A stretch of DNA of 64,000 nt from Lamellibrachia columna (GCA_963662155.1 OY759266.1:60060510-60124509); one strand, 5' to 3'; counted from the stretch's first letter, positions 11,326 to 25,558 are shown. A program made the numbers and translations. The notes: generated by a model from the sequence alone, not told the origin.

Positions 11326-11904
11326 CAATACTATTTAATCTACACAGGCAGGAAATAAAGTATAACAAACGACAACACCGGTTTTTATTTTACGGTGAAC
11401 ATCGTCTGTCTTCGTGGGTTTGTGTTTATCGACGGGTCGCGTTGACCGGTGTTGGAGAATAATAAAATCGAGGTCGCGGTACAGACATTGTCAATTCAAC
11501 AGGTGTCGGAAGCAGTTATCGGTGGAGCCAATCAGACTGCTCAGTGTTTCTCTACTGTCGCTGGGAATCAGACCAATGCAGATAGTTACCAGCATGCAGT
11601 GGGTATAGATCACTATTTAATCTTTCATTGACGGCAGTCAGTGTTGGTATTTGTCAGTGCTTAGCGCTAAATCGTATTTTTCTTACTGAAAATCAGATTT
11701 GAGATTTTGTAAAATTGCTATCTAAACCTGTAAGCTCCACTTTTCTCTAGACTTCCATATCTTATTAAGTAAGGTGAAGGCTGTCATCGCTTTCCCAGCA
11801 TTCACACTAATATCTCTTCCTCCTTTTTCTCTCCATGATGCTCCATGGATATGTGAAAAACTGCCCACGACATCTCGCCCATAGTTTGTGCTCAGGTTAT
11901 ATGC
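11326..11904. other. No supported gene
   Basis: A 60-codon ORF at 11449-11631 (starts MLENNKIEVAVQTLSIQQ) is too short and unfamiliar to call. Confidence 0.4.
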
Positions 11905-13195
11905 AATAATAATTTTATATACATGCGATAAGTATATATAATATTATAAGTTTATATACATGCGATCAGTATATATAATAGTATAATTTTATATACATGC
12001 GATCAGTATATATAATAATATAAGTTTATATACATGCGACCAGTATATATAATAGTATAAGTTGATATACATGCGATCAATATATACAATAATATAATTT
12101 TATATACATGCGATCAGTATATGTAATAGTATAAGTTTATACACATGCGATCAGTATATATAATAGTATAATTTTATATACATGCGATCAGTATATATAA
12201 TAATATAAGTTTATATACATGCGATCAGTATATATAATAGTATAAGTTTATATGCATGCGATCAGTATATATAATAGTATAATTTTATATACATGCGATC
12301 AGTATATATAATAGTATAAGTTTATATACATGCGATCAGTATATATAATAGTATAATTTTATATACATGCGATCAGTATATATAATAGTATAATTTTATA
12401 TACATGCGATCAGTATATATAATAGTATAAGTTGATATACATGCGATCAATATATACAATAGTATAATGTTATATACATGCGATCAGTATATGTAATAGT
12501 ATAAGTTTATATACATGCGATCAGTATATATAATAGTATAATTTTATATACATGCGATCAGTATATATAATAGTATAAGTTTATATACATGCGATCAGTA
12601 TATATAATAGTATAATTTTATATAAATGCGATCAGTATATATACTAGTATAAGTTTATATACATGCTATCAGTATATATAATAGTATAATTTTATATACA
12701 TGCGATCAGTATATATAATAGTATAATTTTATATACATGCGATCAGTATATATACTAGTATAAGTTTATATACATGCGATCAGTATATATAATAGTATAA
12801 GTTTATATACATGCGATCAGTATATATAATAATATAAGTTTATATACATGCGATCAGTATATATAATAGTATAAGTTTATATGCATGCGATCAGTATATA
12901 TAATAGTATAATTTTATATACATGCGATCAGTATATATAATAGTATAAGTTTATATACATGCGATCAGTATATATAATAGTATAATTTTATATACATGCG
13001 ATCAGTATATATACTAGTATAAGTTTATATACATGCGATCAGTATATATAATAGTATAATTTTATATATATGCGATCAGTATATATACTAGTATAAGTTT
13101 ATATACATGCGATCAGTATATATAATAGTATAATTTTATATACATGCGATCAGTATATATACTAGTATAAGTTTATATACATGCTATCAGTATAG
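11905..13195 (+). repeat. 37-bp AT-rich minisatellite
   Basis: About 35 copies of gtttatatacatgcgatcag plus tatatataatagtataa. A g/t dimorphism (ataagttt versus ataatttt) often alternates between neighbouring units, and tatataatag/tatatactag is a second variant site. That suggests amplification of multi-unit blocks. Confidence 0.93.
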
Positions 13196-13198
13196 CGA

Positions 13199-13243
13199 TG
13201 TACGTATTATGTACGTATTATGTACGTATTATGTACGTATTAT
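13199..13243 (+). repeat. 11-bp repeat gtacgtattat, four copies
   Basis: Perfect short tandem repeat between the 37-bp array and the CR1 fragment. Confidence 0.9.
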
Positions 13244-13482
13244 ATAGGTGATCCTTTACTAATTTTACCTCATGTCCTCTAGTTCTTCTATGTTTCTTGA
13301 GTGAGAAAAACACATTTCTATCAATATTTTCATACCCATTCAATATCTTAAAAACTTCAGTCTGATCTCCTATTAACCTTCTTGTCTCTAGAGTTGTTAA
13401 ATCACATTCTTCCACGCGTTCTTCATAGCTAAGGTTGCCCAACGCCTCTCAACGCCTCTTCATAACTAAGGTCTCTCTACGC
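13244..13482 (-). mobile_element. CR1-like LINE fragment (C-terminal RT region)
   Basis: The minus strand reads LSYEERVEECDLTTLETRRL, then GDQTEVFKILNGYENIDRNV and RTRGHEVKLVKDH. This is the same C-terminal block as in the minus-strand LINE at 62-63.8 kb, so it is the same family. At its 5' side, 13441-13475, a short piece of coding sequence (aacgcctctca / cttcataactaagg) is locally duplicated. A poly-C run follows at 13482-13494. Confidence 0.88.
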
Positions 13483-13494
13483 CCCCCCCCCCGC

Positions 13495-13768
13495 AAAAAA
13501 ATACGTCACTATATGTAATAACCCCAACACTATGTCCATGGTCCTATACAGACAGACAGTGAATTATTGCCACACAACTTGGTGTGACGTCATCTACCGT
13601 TTTGACTGAATTAAGCGCAATTTCTAAAGTGGCTGTTTGCTTCATTTCACTGTGAAATAATAGTATGTGTATGAATGCCAATGTTTGTGGAATATGTTGT
13701 GATATTATTTTTTATAATCGGTAAAACGAAAAGTTAGGCCCCGACGAGATTTGTATTATAAAGTATTA
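13495..13768 (-). repeat. Partial inverted copy of the tRNA-Thr-like 0.5-kb unit
   Basis: On the minus strand caaatctcgtcggggcctaa (13741-13762) matches the T-arm and 3' acceptor part of the tRNA-Thr-like copies at 26.3 and 26.9 kb. Downstream the match continues: cacaaacattggcat, gaagcaa, gacgtcacaccaagt and ggttattacatat all have counterparts in order between 26385 and 26810. The 5' half of the tRNA is missing. Confidence 0.75.
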
Positions 13769-14880
13769 AGTATTAAGATTACTTATCATATAATTGCTAC
13801 CACCTATCAGCGTCGGATATATCCTCACAACTTGACGTCAATATAAAACATCGCGCTGCTCTAAAACCAACAGGAGTTTCTTCAGGCCGCGGTCGTTGCT
13901 GGGGAAGACATTGTTGCCACCAACGCTTGCACACTCTACAGTGTTCTAAGCGGAGAAGCTGACGTTGCAGCGTCGGTGGCTACAAGTGGCTGCTTGAAGA
14001 TATACTGCATCGTTAGGCTGTCGACAAGCGTGGGAAGACGATTATCAGATTCTAACGATCTGTAGCAGAATGTGGTGTCATTGAAGTGCCGTCGGCTGAG
14101 TGATTTTAACAATGATATATTACGACCTGATGCCAACAGATGCACTCTTATCTGGCATCGTCTGTCTGTCGATGCTTCCAAAACGAATGTTGAGCAGGTT
14201 TAGTTCGTCCAGGCACCAGCAACGGGTTTATCACTGAATCCTCGTTGACTGCAACAGTGACGGGTTCGCCCGTCCAGCCGTTCGACGAAAGGCTGATAAT
14301 GGCAATTATGGCTACGTAACGTGTTCCCGGGGATTGACTTGACGGACAGCCAACACAACGTCCCAAGTTGAGGATCGGCGCCGTCGACATTCGTCCTGCA
14401 GTTTTTACATTTCTAACGGCCGCATGTGAACACAGACTCGACGGCGTACACCCGCGAGGCTGTTCCCTGTTCGTGATATATGGCCGCTTTCGTTTACATT
14501 GACAGGAACGCGTTTATAATTGTTTTCCTTAATCGTTGCACTATGCACTGGTATTTACGAGCGTGTTCCGTTTTTACAAAGGGCATTCATTGGAGAGAAA
14601 CATTGATGTGGCTGTCAATTATAATCAGTACCGAGTCGTCGGAGTTTAATGTGTTCAACACAGATGCACGTGTACATTTCAACAACAACATTAACAATTA
14701 ATGTCGTGTGTAAAATTAATGCATACGTTCATAACAGAACGTGTGCATCGGCGGGGGGTAGAAAATATAGTTACGTCATTATAAGTAGGGCTAGTCTGCG
14801 TTACAGAACGTTATTGTAATGAGGGCTAGTCTGCGTTAGAGAACGTTACGGTTGGGAAGGAGGGAATAAGAGACGCGGCG
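13769..14880. other. No supported gene; short duplicated phrase near the LINE start
   Basis: Several 60-80 codon ORFs without motifs. At 14785-14850 the phrase gggctagtctgcgtta with agaacgtta occurs twice; this may be the 5' leader of the LINE that follows. Confidence 0.4.
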
Positions 14881-14927
14881 GACTAGTCATCCAACATTGC
14901 GGTCGAAAACACAAGAAACTATACAAG

Positions 14928-15780
14928 ATGAATATATGCATCTGGAATGTGAGAATACGTCAGGACAACGGTAATCTACTGGAGAGAAGAACTGCAATCA
15001 TTGGCAGGGAACTGGCTAGATACAACATCACCATTGCCGCTCTAAGTGAAACACGATTACCAGGCGAATCACAACTTATCGAGAAGGGTGACGGACACAC
15101 TTTTTCTGGATTAGAAAACCGGATAATGAATCCAGACAGGCCGGTGTAGGATTCGCAGTAAAATCAACTAATATCCGGTACATGGACACCTTGTCTAAAG
15201 GAATAAACGAACGGCTCATGGTAATACGCATCAGGTTATCTGGCAATCAACATGCCACCATCATCAGTGCGCATGCGCCAACCATGACCTACCCGGACGA
15301 AGAAAAAGAATGTTTTTACGAAAATCTGAAAACGATCATTCGTAAAACCGATTCTCCTAGGAGATTTCAATGCACGAAGGAAGCGACCTCACCGCGTGGG
15401 AAAGGGTCATCGGACACCACGGTGTTGGGAATGAGAACTCGAATGGGTCCTTCCTTCTAACAATGTGTGCTCAATTTCAACTTGTCATCGCAAACACCTT
15501 ATTCAAACAAGCGGAAAAATACAAAACATCATGGATGCACCCACGCTCAAAACATTGGCATCTGATCGACTACATCATAATCAGACAACGCGACGTCCAT
15601 GACGTAAGAAAGACACGGGCCATGCGTTGCACAGACTGCTGGTCTGATCACAAAATGATAAGAAGCCAAATGTGCCTCAATGTACAACCCAGCAGGCAGA
15701 GATGTAGTGCAAAACAACGGAAAAAGCTTGATATTGTAAAACTCGACAATCGTCCAGCAGCAACTAGCGGAACAACTTAA
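14928..15780 (+). pseudogene. LINE endonuclease domain, frameshifted
   Basis: Starts MNICIWNVRIRQDNGNLLE at the usual N-terminus of the family. The parts ALSETRLPGESQ, AGVGFAV, ISAHAPTMTYPDEEKE, GDFNAR, SWMHPRSKHWHLIDYIIIRQ and CWSDHK lie in the correct order for an AP endonuclease-like domain. They fall in three different frames: shifts lie near 15120-15140, 15345-15357 and 15365-15372. The protein is therefore not made as one piece. Confidence 0.88.
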
Positions 15781-15921
15781 TACAATATTCGAGGAAAACA
15801 TTGAACCAGCACCAGATGCTGATACCGAATGGGCACGTCTGAGAGATCCCCTATATGGAGCAGCCCATGAAATACTCGGTGTCACCCAGCGCAAGCACAG
15901 AGATTGGTTTGACGAAAATGA

Positions 15922-18900
15922 CACAGAGGCAATGAACATCCTCGACAACGTGTACACTTCACACCTCGCATGGATAAATGACACAGAGGCAATGAACATC
16001 CTCGACAACAGGCACACTTCACATCTCACATGGATAAATGACACAGAGGCAATGAACATCCTCGACAACATGTACACTTCACATCTCGCATGGATAAATG
16101 ACACAGAGGCAATGAACATCCTCGACAACATGCACACTTCACATCTCACATGGATAAATGACACAGAGGCAATGAACATCCTCGACAACGTGTACACTTC
16201 ACACCTCGCATGGATAAATGACACAGAGGCAATGAACATCCTCGACAACAGGCACACTTCACATCTCGCATGGATAAATGACACAGAGGCAATGAACATC
16301 CTCGACAACATGTACACTTCACATCTCGCATGGATAAACGACACAGAGGCAATGAACATCCTCGACAACATGTACACTTCACATCTCGCATGGATAAATG
16401 ACACAGAGGCAATGAACATCATCGACAACATGCACACTTCACATCTCGCATGGATCAACGACACAGAGGCAATGAACATCCTCGACAACATGTACACTTC
16501 ACATCTCACATGGATAAACGACACAGAGGCAATGAACATCCTCGACAACATGCACACTTCACATCTCGCATGGATCAACGACACAGAGGCAATGAACATC
16601 CTCGACAACATGTACACTTCACATCTCGCATGGATAAACGACACAGAGGCAATGAACATCATCGACAACATGCACACTTCACATCTCGCATGGATAAACG
16701 ACACAGAGGCAAAGAACATCATCGACAACATGCACACTTCACATCTCGCATGGATAAACGACACAGAGGCAATGAACATCATCGACAACATGCACACTTC
16801 ACATCTCGCATGGATCAACGACACAGAGGCAATGAACATCCTCGACAACATGCACACTTCACATCTCGCATGGATCAACGACACAGAGGCAATGAACATC
16901 CTCGACAACATGCACACTTCACATCTCGCATGGATAAACGACACAGAGGCAATGAACATCATCGACAACATGCACACTTCACATCTCGCATGGATAAACG
17001 ACACAGAGGCAATGAACATCATCGACAACATGCACACTTCACATCTCGCATGGATAAACGACACAGAGGCAATGAACATCATCGACAACATGCACACTTC
17101 ACATCTCGCATGGATAAATGACACAGAGGCAATGAACATCATCGACAACATGCACACTTCACATCTCGCATGGATAAACGACACAGAGGCAATGAACATC
17201 CTCGACAACATGCACACTTCACATCTCACATGGATAAACGACACAGAGGCAATGAACATCCTCGACAACATGTACACTTCACATCTCGCATGGATAAATG
17301 ACACAGAGGCAATGAACATCATCGACAACATGCACACTTCACATCTCGCATGGATAAATGACACAGAGGCAATGAACATCCTCGACAACATGTACACTTC
17401 ACATCTCGCATGGATAAATGACACAGAGGCAATGAACATCCTCGACAACATGAACACTTCACATCTCGCATGGATAAATGACACAGAGGCAATGAACATC
17501 CTCGACAACAGGCACACTTCACATCTCACATGGATAAATGACACAGAGGCAATGAACATCCTCGACAACATGTACACTTCACATCTCGCATGGATAAATG
17601 ACACAGAGGCAATGAACATCCTCGACAACATGCACACTTCACATCTCACATGGATAAATGACACAGAGGCAATGAACATCCTCGACAACATGCACACTTC
17701 ACATCTCGCATGGATAAATGACACAGAGGCAATGAACATCCTCGACAACATGCACACTTCACATCTCGCATGGATCAACGACACAGAGGCAATGAACATC
17801 CTCGACAACATGTACACTTCACATCTCACATGGATAAACGACACAGAGGCAATGAACATCCTCGACAACATGTACACTTCACATCTCGCATGGATAAATG
17901 ACACAGAGGCAATGAACATCCTCGACAACATGCACACTTCACATCTCGCATGGATAAATGACACAGAGGCAATGAACATCCTCGACAACATGTACACTTC
18001 ACATCTCGCATGGATAAATGACACAGAGGCAATGAACATCCTCGACAACATGTACACTTCACATCTCGCATGGATAAACGACACAGAGGCAATGAACATC
18101 CTCGACAACATGTACACTTCACATCTCGCATGGATCAACGACACAGAGGCAATGAACATCCTCGACAACATGTACACTTCACATCTCGCATGGATAAATG
18201 ACACAGAGGCAATGAACATCCTCGACAACGTGTACACTTCACATCTCGCAGGGATAAACGACACAGAGGCAATGAACATCCTCGACAACATGCACACTTC
18301 ACATCTCACATGGATAAACGACACAGAGGCAATGAACATCCTCGACAACGTGTACACTTCACATCTCGCATGGATCAACGACACAGAGGCAATGAACATC
18401 CTCGACAACATGCACACTTCACATCTCACATGGATAAACGACACAGAGGCAATGAACATCCTCGACAACGTGTACACTTCACATCTCGCATGGATAAATG
18501 ACACAGAGGCAATGAACATCCTCGACAACATGTACACTTCACATCTCGCATGGATCAACGACACAGAGGCAATGAACATCCTCGACAACATGCACACTTC
18601 ACATCTCGCATGGATAAATGACACAGAGGCAATGAACATCCTCGACAACATGTACACTTCACATCTCGCATGGATAAACGACACAGAGGCAATGAACATC
18701 CTCGACAACATGTACACTTCACATCTCGCATGGATAAACGACACAGAGGCAATGAACATCCTCGACAACATGTACACTTTACATCTCACATGGATAAACG
18801 ACACAGAGGCAATGAACATCATCGACAACATGCACACTTCACATCTTGCATGGATAAACGACACAGAGGCAATGAACATCATCGACAACATGCACACTTC

Positions 18901-20002
18901 ACATCTCGCATGGATAAATGACACAGAGGCAATGAACATCATCGACAACATGCACACTTCACATCTCGCATGGATAAACGACACAGAGGCAATGAACATC
19001 CTCGACAACATGCACACTTCACATCTCACATGGATAAACGACACAGAGGCAATGAACATCCTCGACAACATGCACACTTCACATCTCACATGGATAAACG
19101 ACACAGAGGCAATGAACATCCTCGACAACATGTACACTTCACATCTCGCATGGATAAATGACACAGAGGCAATGAACATCATCGACAACATGCACACTTC
19201 ACATCTCGCATGGATAAATGACACAGAGGCAATGAACATCATCGACAACATGCACACTTCACATCTCGCATGGATAAATGACACAGAGGCAATGAACATC
19301 ATCGACAACATGCACACTTCACATCTCGCATGGATAAATGACACAGAGGCAATGAACATCATCGACAACATGCACACTTCACATCTCGCATGGATAAACG
19401 ACACAGAGGCAATGAACATCCTCGACAACATGCACACTTCACATCTCGCATGGATAAACGACACAGAGGCAATGAACATCCTCGACAACAGGCACACTTC
19501 ACATCTCACATGGATAAACGACACAGAGGCAATGAACATCCTCGACAACATGCACACTTCACATCTCGCATGGGTCAACGACACAGAGGCAATGAACATC
19601 CTCGACAACATGTACACTTCACATCTCGCATGGATAAATGACACAGAGGCAATGAACATCCTCGACAACATGCACACTTCACATCTCACATGGATAAACG
19701 ACACAGAGGCAATGAACATCCTCGACAACATGCACACTTCACATCTCGCATGGATAAACGACACAGAGGCAATGAACATCCTCGACAACATGTACACTTC
19801 ACATCTCGCATGGATAAACGACACAGAGGCAATGAACATCCTCGACAACATGTACACTTCACATCTCACATGGATAAACGACACAGAGGCAATGAACATC
19901 CTCGACAACATGTACACTTCACATCTCGCATGGATAAATGACACAGAACCAATGAACATCCTCGACAACATGCACACTTCACATCTCGCGTGGATAAACG
20001 AC
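15922..20002 (+). repeat. 60-bp in-frame minisatellite inside the LINE ORF
   Basis: About 68 copies of a 60-bp (20-codon) unit reading DTEAMNILDNMYTSHLAWIN. Left and right flanks (WFDEND and DKNSPSK) show that a single native unit was expanded, and the frame is kept on both sides. Variant sites are ctc/atc (Leu/Ile), atg/agg/gtg, tac/cac and gca/aca, plus the synonymous ata/atc and aat/aac. Runs of identical variants, for example the Ile-Ile type at 16650-17160 and 19160-19380, show block duplication. The minus strand is also open throughout (FIHARCEVYMLSRMFIASVS), so openness alone is not evidence of coding. Confidence 0.95.
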
Positions 20003-21844
20003 AAGAATTCGCCATCGAAAGCAACATCCTATCACCGCTACAAGCAGCTAGCACAGGCCAGGCTACGTGCTATGAAGGAGGCCTGGTGGTCTGATAAAGC
20101 TAGCGAGATTCAACAAGCATCTGATCAGAAGGACGCGAAACATTTCTATGACGACCTCAAAGTAGTGTATGGGAACCAGTCATGTGGGGCGACACCACTC
20201 ATGAGGGTCGACGGAACTACACGTATTACAGATCGAAGTGAAATTTTCAAACGATGGGCCGAAAATTTTAATGATGTGTTAAACCGACAATCAACCATCT
20301 CATTGGCAGCACTCGATGAAGTAACACAACATCCAATCATCCATGAACTAGAAGCACGTCCAAATATCGCGGAAACCACTCAAGCAATAAAGAAACTGAC
20401 AACTGGAAAAGCTGCGGGTTCAGATGCAATTATATACAAACACGGAGGACTAAACCTCACTAAACGACTTGTCCAACTGTTCACCATCATCTAGGACAGC
20501 AGATCCGTCCCGCAGGACTTCAAAGACGCATCGCTTGTACATATCTACCAGCGAAAGGGTGACACAGCCATCTGCGACAACCACCGTGGCATATCCCTAC
20601 TATGCATAGCTGGCAAAATACTTGCCCGGATTATGCTAAATCGGCTGGCACACCATACAGCCGACAATGTTCTACCAGAGAGCCGATGTGGCTTCCGGGC
20701 AGGGCGTGGTACTACTGACATGATCTTCGCAATGCGACAAATACAAGAAAAGTGTCGCAAACAAAACCAAGACCTCTACATGGTCTTTATAGACCTTACC
20801 TAGGCTTTTGATTCAGTCAACAGAACAGGGCTCTAGAAACAGTTAGCAAAAGTTGGCTGTCCAGACACGTTTGTTGACGTAATACGGTCCTTTCACGATG
20901 ACATGATGGCAAGAGTGCAAGACCAAGGGACATAAACATATGCGTTTATTGTATCAAATGGCACCAAACAGGGTTGCGTGATGGCGCTAATGCTGTGCTC
21001 AATTATATTTTCCATCATGCTCCAAGATGCTTTCCACGGTAACGATCTAGGCGTTTACACTCAATTTCGCACCAACGGAAGCACACTCAATCTACTGCGC
21101 CTGAAAGCCAAGACCAAGACTACGTAACTATTTGTCCGAGACCTGCTGTTTGCTGATGAGTGTGCACTAATTGCACACTTAATCATCAACGATATAAAGA
21201 GAATTACCTACTCTTTTGCTAAAGCAGCCCGCCGATTTGGACTCACAATCAGTCTAAAGAAAACGGAAGTTATGTTCCAACCAAAGCCTGGCACCAATCA
21301 TGTACCACCAAATATTACTATTGACAACGTCCCCTTGAATGTCATGGATAAATTCACCTATCTGGAAAGTACGTTGTCCGAAAATGCAATGATTGATAAT
21401 GACATATCTGCCCGTCTTGGAAAAGCAAGTGTTTCTTTCGGCAGACTAACCAAGCGCCTCTGGAATGAACCTGGCGTGTGCCTGAGCACAGAAATCAACG
21501 TGTATTGTACCGTCGTACTTACAACCCTGCTCTACGGATGTGAGGCATGGACCCCATACCGACGACACATCAGGCGACTAGATCAGTTTCACATGCGCTG
21601 CCTACGACAGATAGTGGGCATCAAATGGCAAGATATGGTGCCAAACACTGAAGTACTAGAACAATGCGGAACATGGGGAATCGAGTTCCACATCAAACGA
21701 GCACAACTCAGATGGTCTGGTCACCTGGTCCGTATGACTGATGACCGCATACCTAAGGCGCTGTTCTATGGCCAACTGAAAACCGGCGGCCGAACAAGAG
21801 GCGGCCAAAGAAAAAGATACAAAGACGTAATAAATCAACGCTGA
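20003..21844 (+). pseudogene. LINE reverse transcriptase domain with five nonsense codons
   Basis: RT and C-terminal region of the RTE-like element. Blocks seen: SDKASEIQQASDQKDAKHFY, RWAENFNDVLNRQSTI, LTTGKAAGSDAI, RKGDTAICDNHRGISLL, ESRCGFRAGRGTTDMIFAMR, TGLxKQLAKVG, VSNGTKQGCVM, LLFADECALIAH and LSENAMIDNDISARLGKASV. The last 190 codons (21272-21844) are open. All blocks stay in the frame of the array. TGG to TAG at 20492 and 20834 and AAG to TAG at 20801 are typical nonsense decay. Confidence 0.88.
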
Positions 21845-22012
21845 AGTCCTGCTCCACCCCTTTTAACACGTGGGAAACGACAGCAACAAAGCGCCCTCTC
21901 TGGCATCACACTTGTCACACCGGTCTAAAGGACCTCAGAAACGATTACAAATAATCAAAGACCGGAGAACACAGCGGAAGAACGGTCCACCTCCGCAGTG
22001 ACCTGCAATCAC

Positions 22013-22081
22013 CTATGACTGTAATATATGTGGACGTCAATGCGCGTCGCGCATCGGCTTACACAGTCACCGGAGAAAGCA
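22013..22081 (+). pseudogene. C-terminal zinc-finger segment of the LINE
   Basis: Positions 22016-22081 read [20 protein letters not shown] then KHN and stop. CxxC followed by HxH and H gives a C2H2-type finger, found at the end of ORF2 in this element type. It is in a different frame from the 21272-21844 ORF, so a frameshift lies between. Confidence 0.75.
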
Positions 22082-22156
22082 CAACTGACTCGGGACGAGA
22101 TCCGTCGTTCGATGGCTCACTCTATACATAAGAATCGCAAATTTTACGATACGTAC

Positions 22157-23371
<1,215 letters not shown>

Positions 23372-23808
23372 TGTTTTTATTATACACATAACGTCATCTC
23401 AGACAGCCACTTATCATGTTTCGTGAATGAATATATATATATATACATATATACTATATAGTTTTTATTATACACACAACGTCATCTCAGACAGCCACTT
23501 ATCATGTTTCGTGAATGAATATATATATATACATATATACTATATAGTTTTTATTATACACACAACGTCATCTCAGACAGCCACTTATCATGTTTCGTGA
23601 ATGAATATATATATACATATATACTATATAGTTTTTATTATACACACAGCGTCATCTCAGACAGCCACTTATCATGGTTCGTGAATGAATATATATATAT
23701 ACATATATACTATATAGTTTTTATTATACACACAACGTCATCTCAGACAGCCACTTATCATGTTTCGTGAATGAATATATATATATACATATATACTATA
23801 TAGTTTAA
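23372..23808 (+). repeat. About 86-bp unit, five tandem copies
   Basis: Each unit has tttttattatacacacaacg, a 30-bp middle with catctcagacagccactt, and an (AT)n segment of variable length followed by acatatatactatata. Length differences between copies are confined to the AT run. Confidence 0.92.
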
Positions 23809-23898
23809 CGGGGTTATGCCAAGTAGAAGTTACATTTAAATTCAGGAACTGTTGTCGTCCACGTGCGTTCAACTACAGAGATTGTGTTTAGGGCAAGT

Positions 23899-24252
23899 TG
23901 TTACAATTGTATTGGGGCAAGTTTACAACTGTAACAACGCTCGGGCGGCTCGCACCGATGGCTCAGCCAGCGAGTTGTTACAACTGTAACAACGCTCGGG
24001 CGGCTCGCACCGATGGCGCAGCCAGCCAGTTGTTACAACTGTAACAACGCTCGGGCGGCTCGCACCGATGGTGCAGCCAGCGAGTTGTTACAACTGTAAC
24101 AACGCTCGGGCGGCTCGCACCGATGGCTCAGCCAGCGAGTTGTTACAACTGTAACACCGCTCTGGCGGCTCGCACCGATGGTGCAGCCAGCCAGTTGTTA
24201 CAACTGTAACAACGCTCGGGCGGCTCGCACCGATGGTGCAGCCAGCCAGTTG
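23899..24252 (+). repeat. 55-bp GC-rich minisatellite, about six copies
   Basis: Unit gttgttacaactgtaacaac then gctcgggcggctcgcaccga and tggctcagccagcga. Each unit contains the inverted repeat gttaca-ac-tgtaac. A half unit precedes the array at 23899-23925. Copies differ at ggctca/ggcgca/ggtgca. Confidence 0.92.
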
Positions 24253-24369
24253 TGTGCTGACAAGGACTGAATGAACTACCTTTACTTAACCACGACGCTT
24301 TGTTTCACATGTGTAAATGCTAGCAGTGTTTAAAACAGATTTGACAAATACACCTGTATCCCACAAGGG

Positions 24370-24495
24370 CTGGTTACACATCTAGATATGAAAACGGTAG
24401 GCCTCTCAATAAGCCAGTGGCTTCCTTGTCCACTTGCCGTCTGGGTGCTTTGCCTTGGATGGCAATCTTGTTAAATCTTGTTAAGTTTTTTATGG
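24370..24495 (+). mobile_element. CR1-like LINE 3' tail fragment
   Basis: ctcaataagccagtggcttc, cttgtccacttgccgtctgg and a (cttgttaa)n end match the 3' tail at 62.73-62.82 kb. Only the extreme 3' end is present, as expected for a strongly 5'-truncated insertion. Confidence 0.75.
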
Positions 24496-25468
24496 CACAG
24501 CCATATTTAAGCAATTCATAAATATTGCACGATTCATTGAAATGTGGATGTTCGTTCGCGTGAGTGCGTACGTGAGTGCGTACGTGTGTGTATCATTCAA
24601 TCAAGTAGAATTATAATTACATATATATTGGCAGTCACTATTTCGTACTCCGTTCAATAAATAATATTCCATTCACAATTGTTTTCTTATGTATGAATCC
24701 GGGCCCTTTGGTAACTAACAACGAAAAAGCTTAATATGTGAAGCTGTGAACACCTATATTGTAATGCACACTGTGTACAAGATGTATATGTGTTTATATT
24801 CCAATTAATGTAATAACAGTAACATGTACTAGTGGCACTTTGCGACCCACACGTTCTTTGTATAGCAATTAGCCACGTTTACGGGGCTAGTTGTTAAGTC
24901 GACCACGCCTGAGAAAATTCACGTAACATGGAATATTATTGGTATGGTATATTTTATTAATACGAATAACACATTTAATGTAAACGTTGACAGAAGTAAT
25001 ACATATGATTTACTTTTCACAAAAAAGTGACTTTAACTGAACATTGTAACTACTAGCCCCGGTCTCCCCTTCGTTCTTATATAGCTCAGTATCCAGTCCT
25101 TGGGACTGTTCAAAGCACTTTACACTTCACCCCCTGGCAGACCTGTTCATTCCAACGCCATCTCTATTTATCCGGGAAGCGCCACAGCGCCAAAGCGCTA
25201 CAGCGCCACAGAGCTAAAGCGTCACATATCCATATCATAACTTATAAAATCATTGTGGAAACCTTATCGATGCACACGTTCAGTGCATGATTATACATAT
25301 TTCGGAAGTCCAAGTCGAACTTCATTACAAAGTGTAGAAGAACCATTCAACCAATTCCATGTCCACAGTTCGTCTACAAGCCGCAGGACAAAGCTTCGCT
25401 CTTCCCATTTTGATTTGTCACAGGCATCGTTTACTCTGATGGAAAAAAACACTGCATTTTGCATTTCG
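24496..25468. other. No gene seen; possible SINE/MITE-like phrase
   Basis: At 25055 the sequence actagccccggtctccc also occurs at 48408. At 25080-25120 tatagctcagtatcc with caaagcactttacac resembles a dispersed invertebrate repeat. Short gcgccacagcgcc phrases repeat at 25175-25220. Confidence 0.35.
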
Positions 25469-25475
25469 GACGTGT

Positions 25476-25558
25476 TTAGATGGATCTGTTCCCCGATGAC
25501 ACCAATCAGTTCGTTTTTTAGCTGGATCTGTTTCCCGATGACACCAATCAGTTCGTTA
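25476..25558 (+). repeat. 39-bp direct duplication
   Basis: ggatctgttccccgatgaca with ccaatcagttcgtt occurs twice in tandem. It lies in an open frame on both strands (25253-25684 plus; 25291-25566 minus), neither recognised. Confidence 0.85.

Larger units (their letters stand above)
14881..22110 (+). mobile_element. RTE-like LINE relic, near full length, with 4-kb internal array
   Basis: An apurinic-endonuclease/reverse-transcriptase element. The order is endonuclease (14928-15690), spacer with HRDWFDENDTEA, the 60-bp array, RT with motif A IDLT-AFDSVN (about 20790), GTKQGC (about 20960) and FADE (21149), C-terminal HIRRLDQFHMRCLRQIVGIK, and a terminal C2H2-like finger (22016-22078). A TA microsatellite begins shortly after. 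One reading frame runs from about 15751 to 21841 through the array, broken only by five nonsense codons (20492, 20801, 20834, 20933, 21125), whereas the endonuclease part has several frameshifts. Motif C has lost its second Asp (FADD to FADE), so the enzyme is dead. Related elements are often labelled craniofacial development protein 2-like. Confidence 0.9.

Noticed and set aside
13936..14390. Two minus-strand ORFs of about 80 codons
   Set aside because: No motif, no start context or splice signals that stand out, and no support from neighbours.
15547..20004. Minus-strand ORF of 1485 codons
   Set aside because: It is the reverse of the 60-bp LINE array. The native direction is plus, where both flanks match LINE protein.
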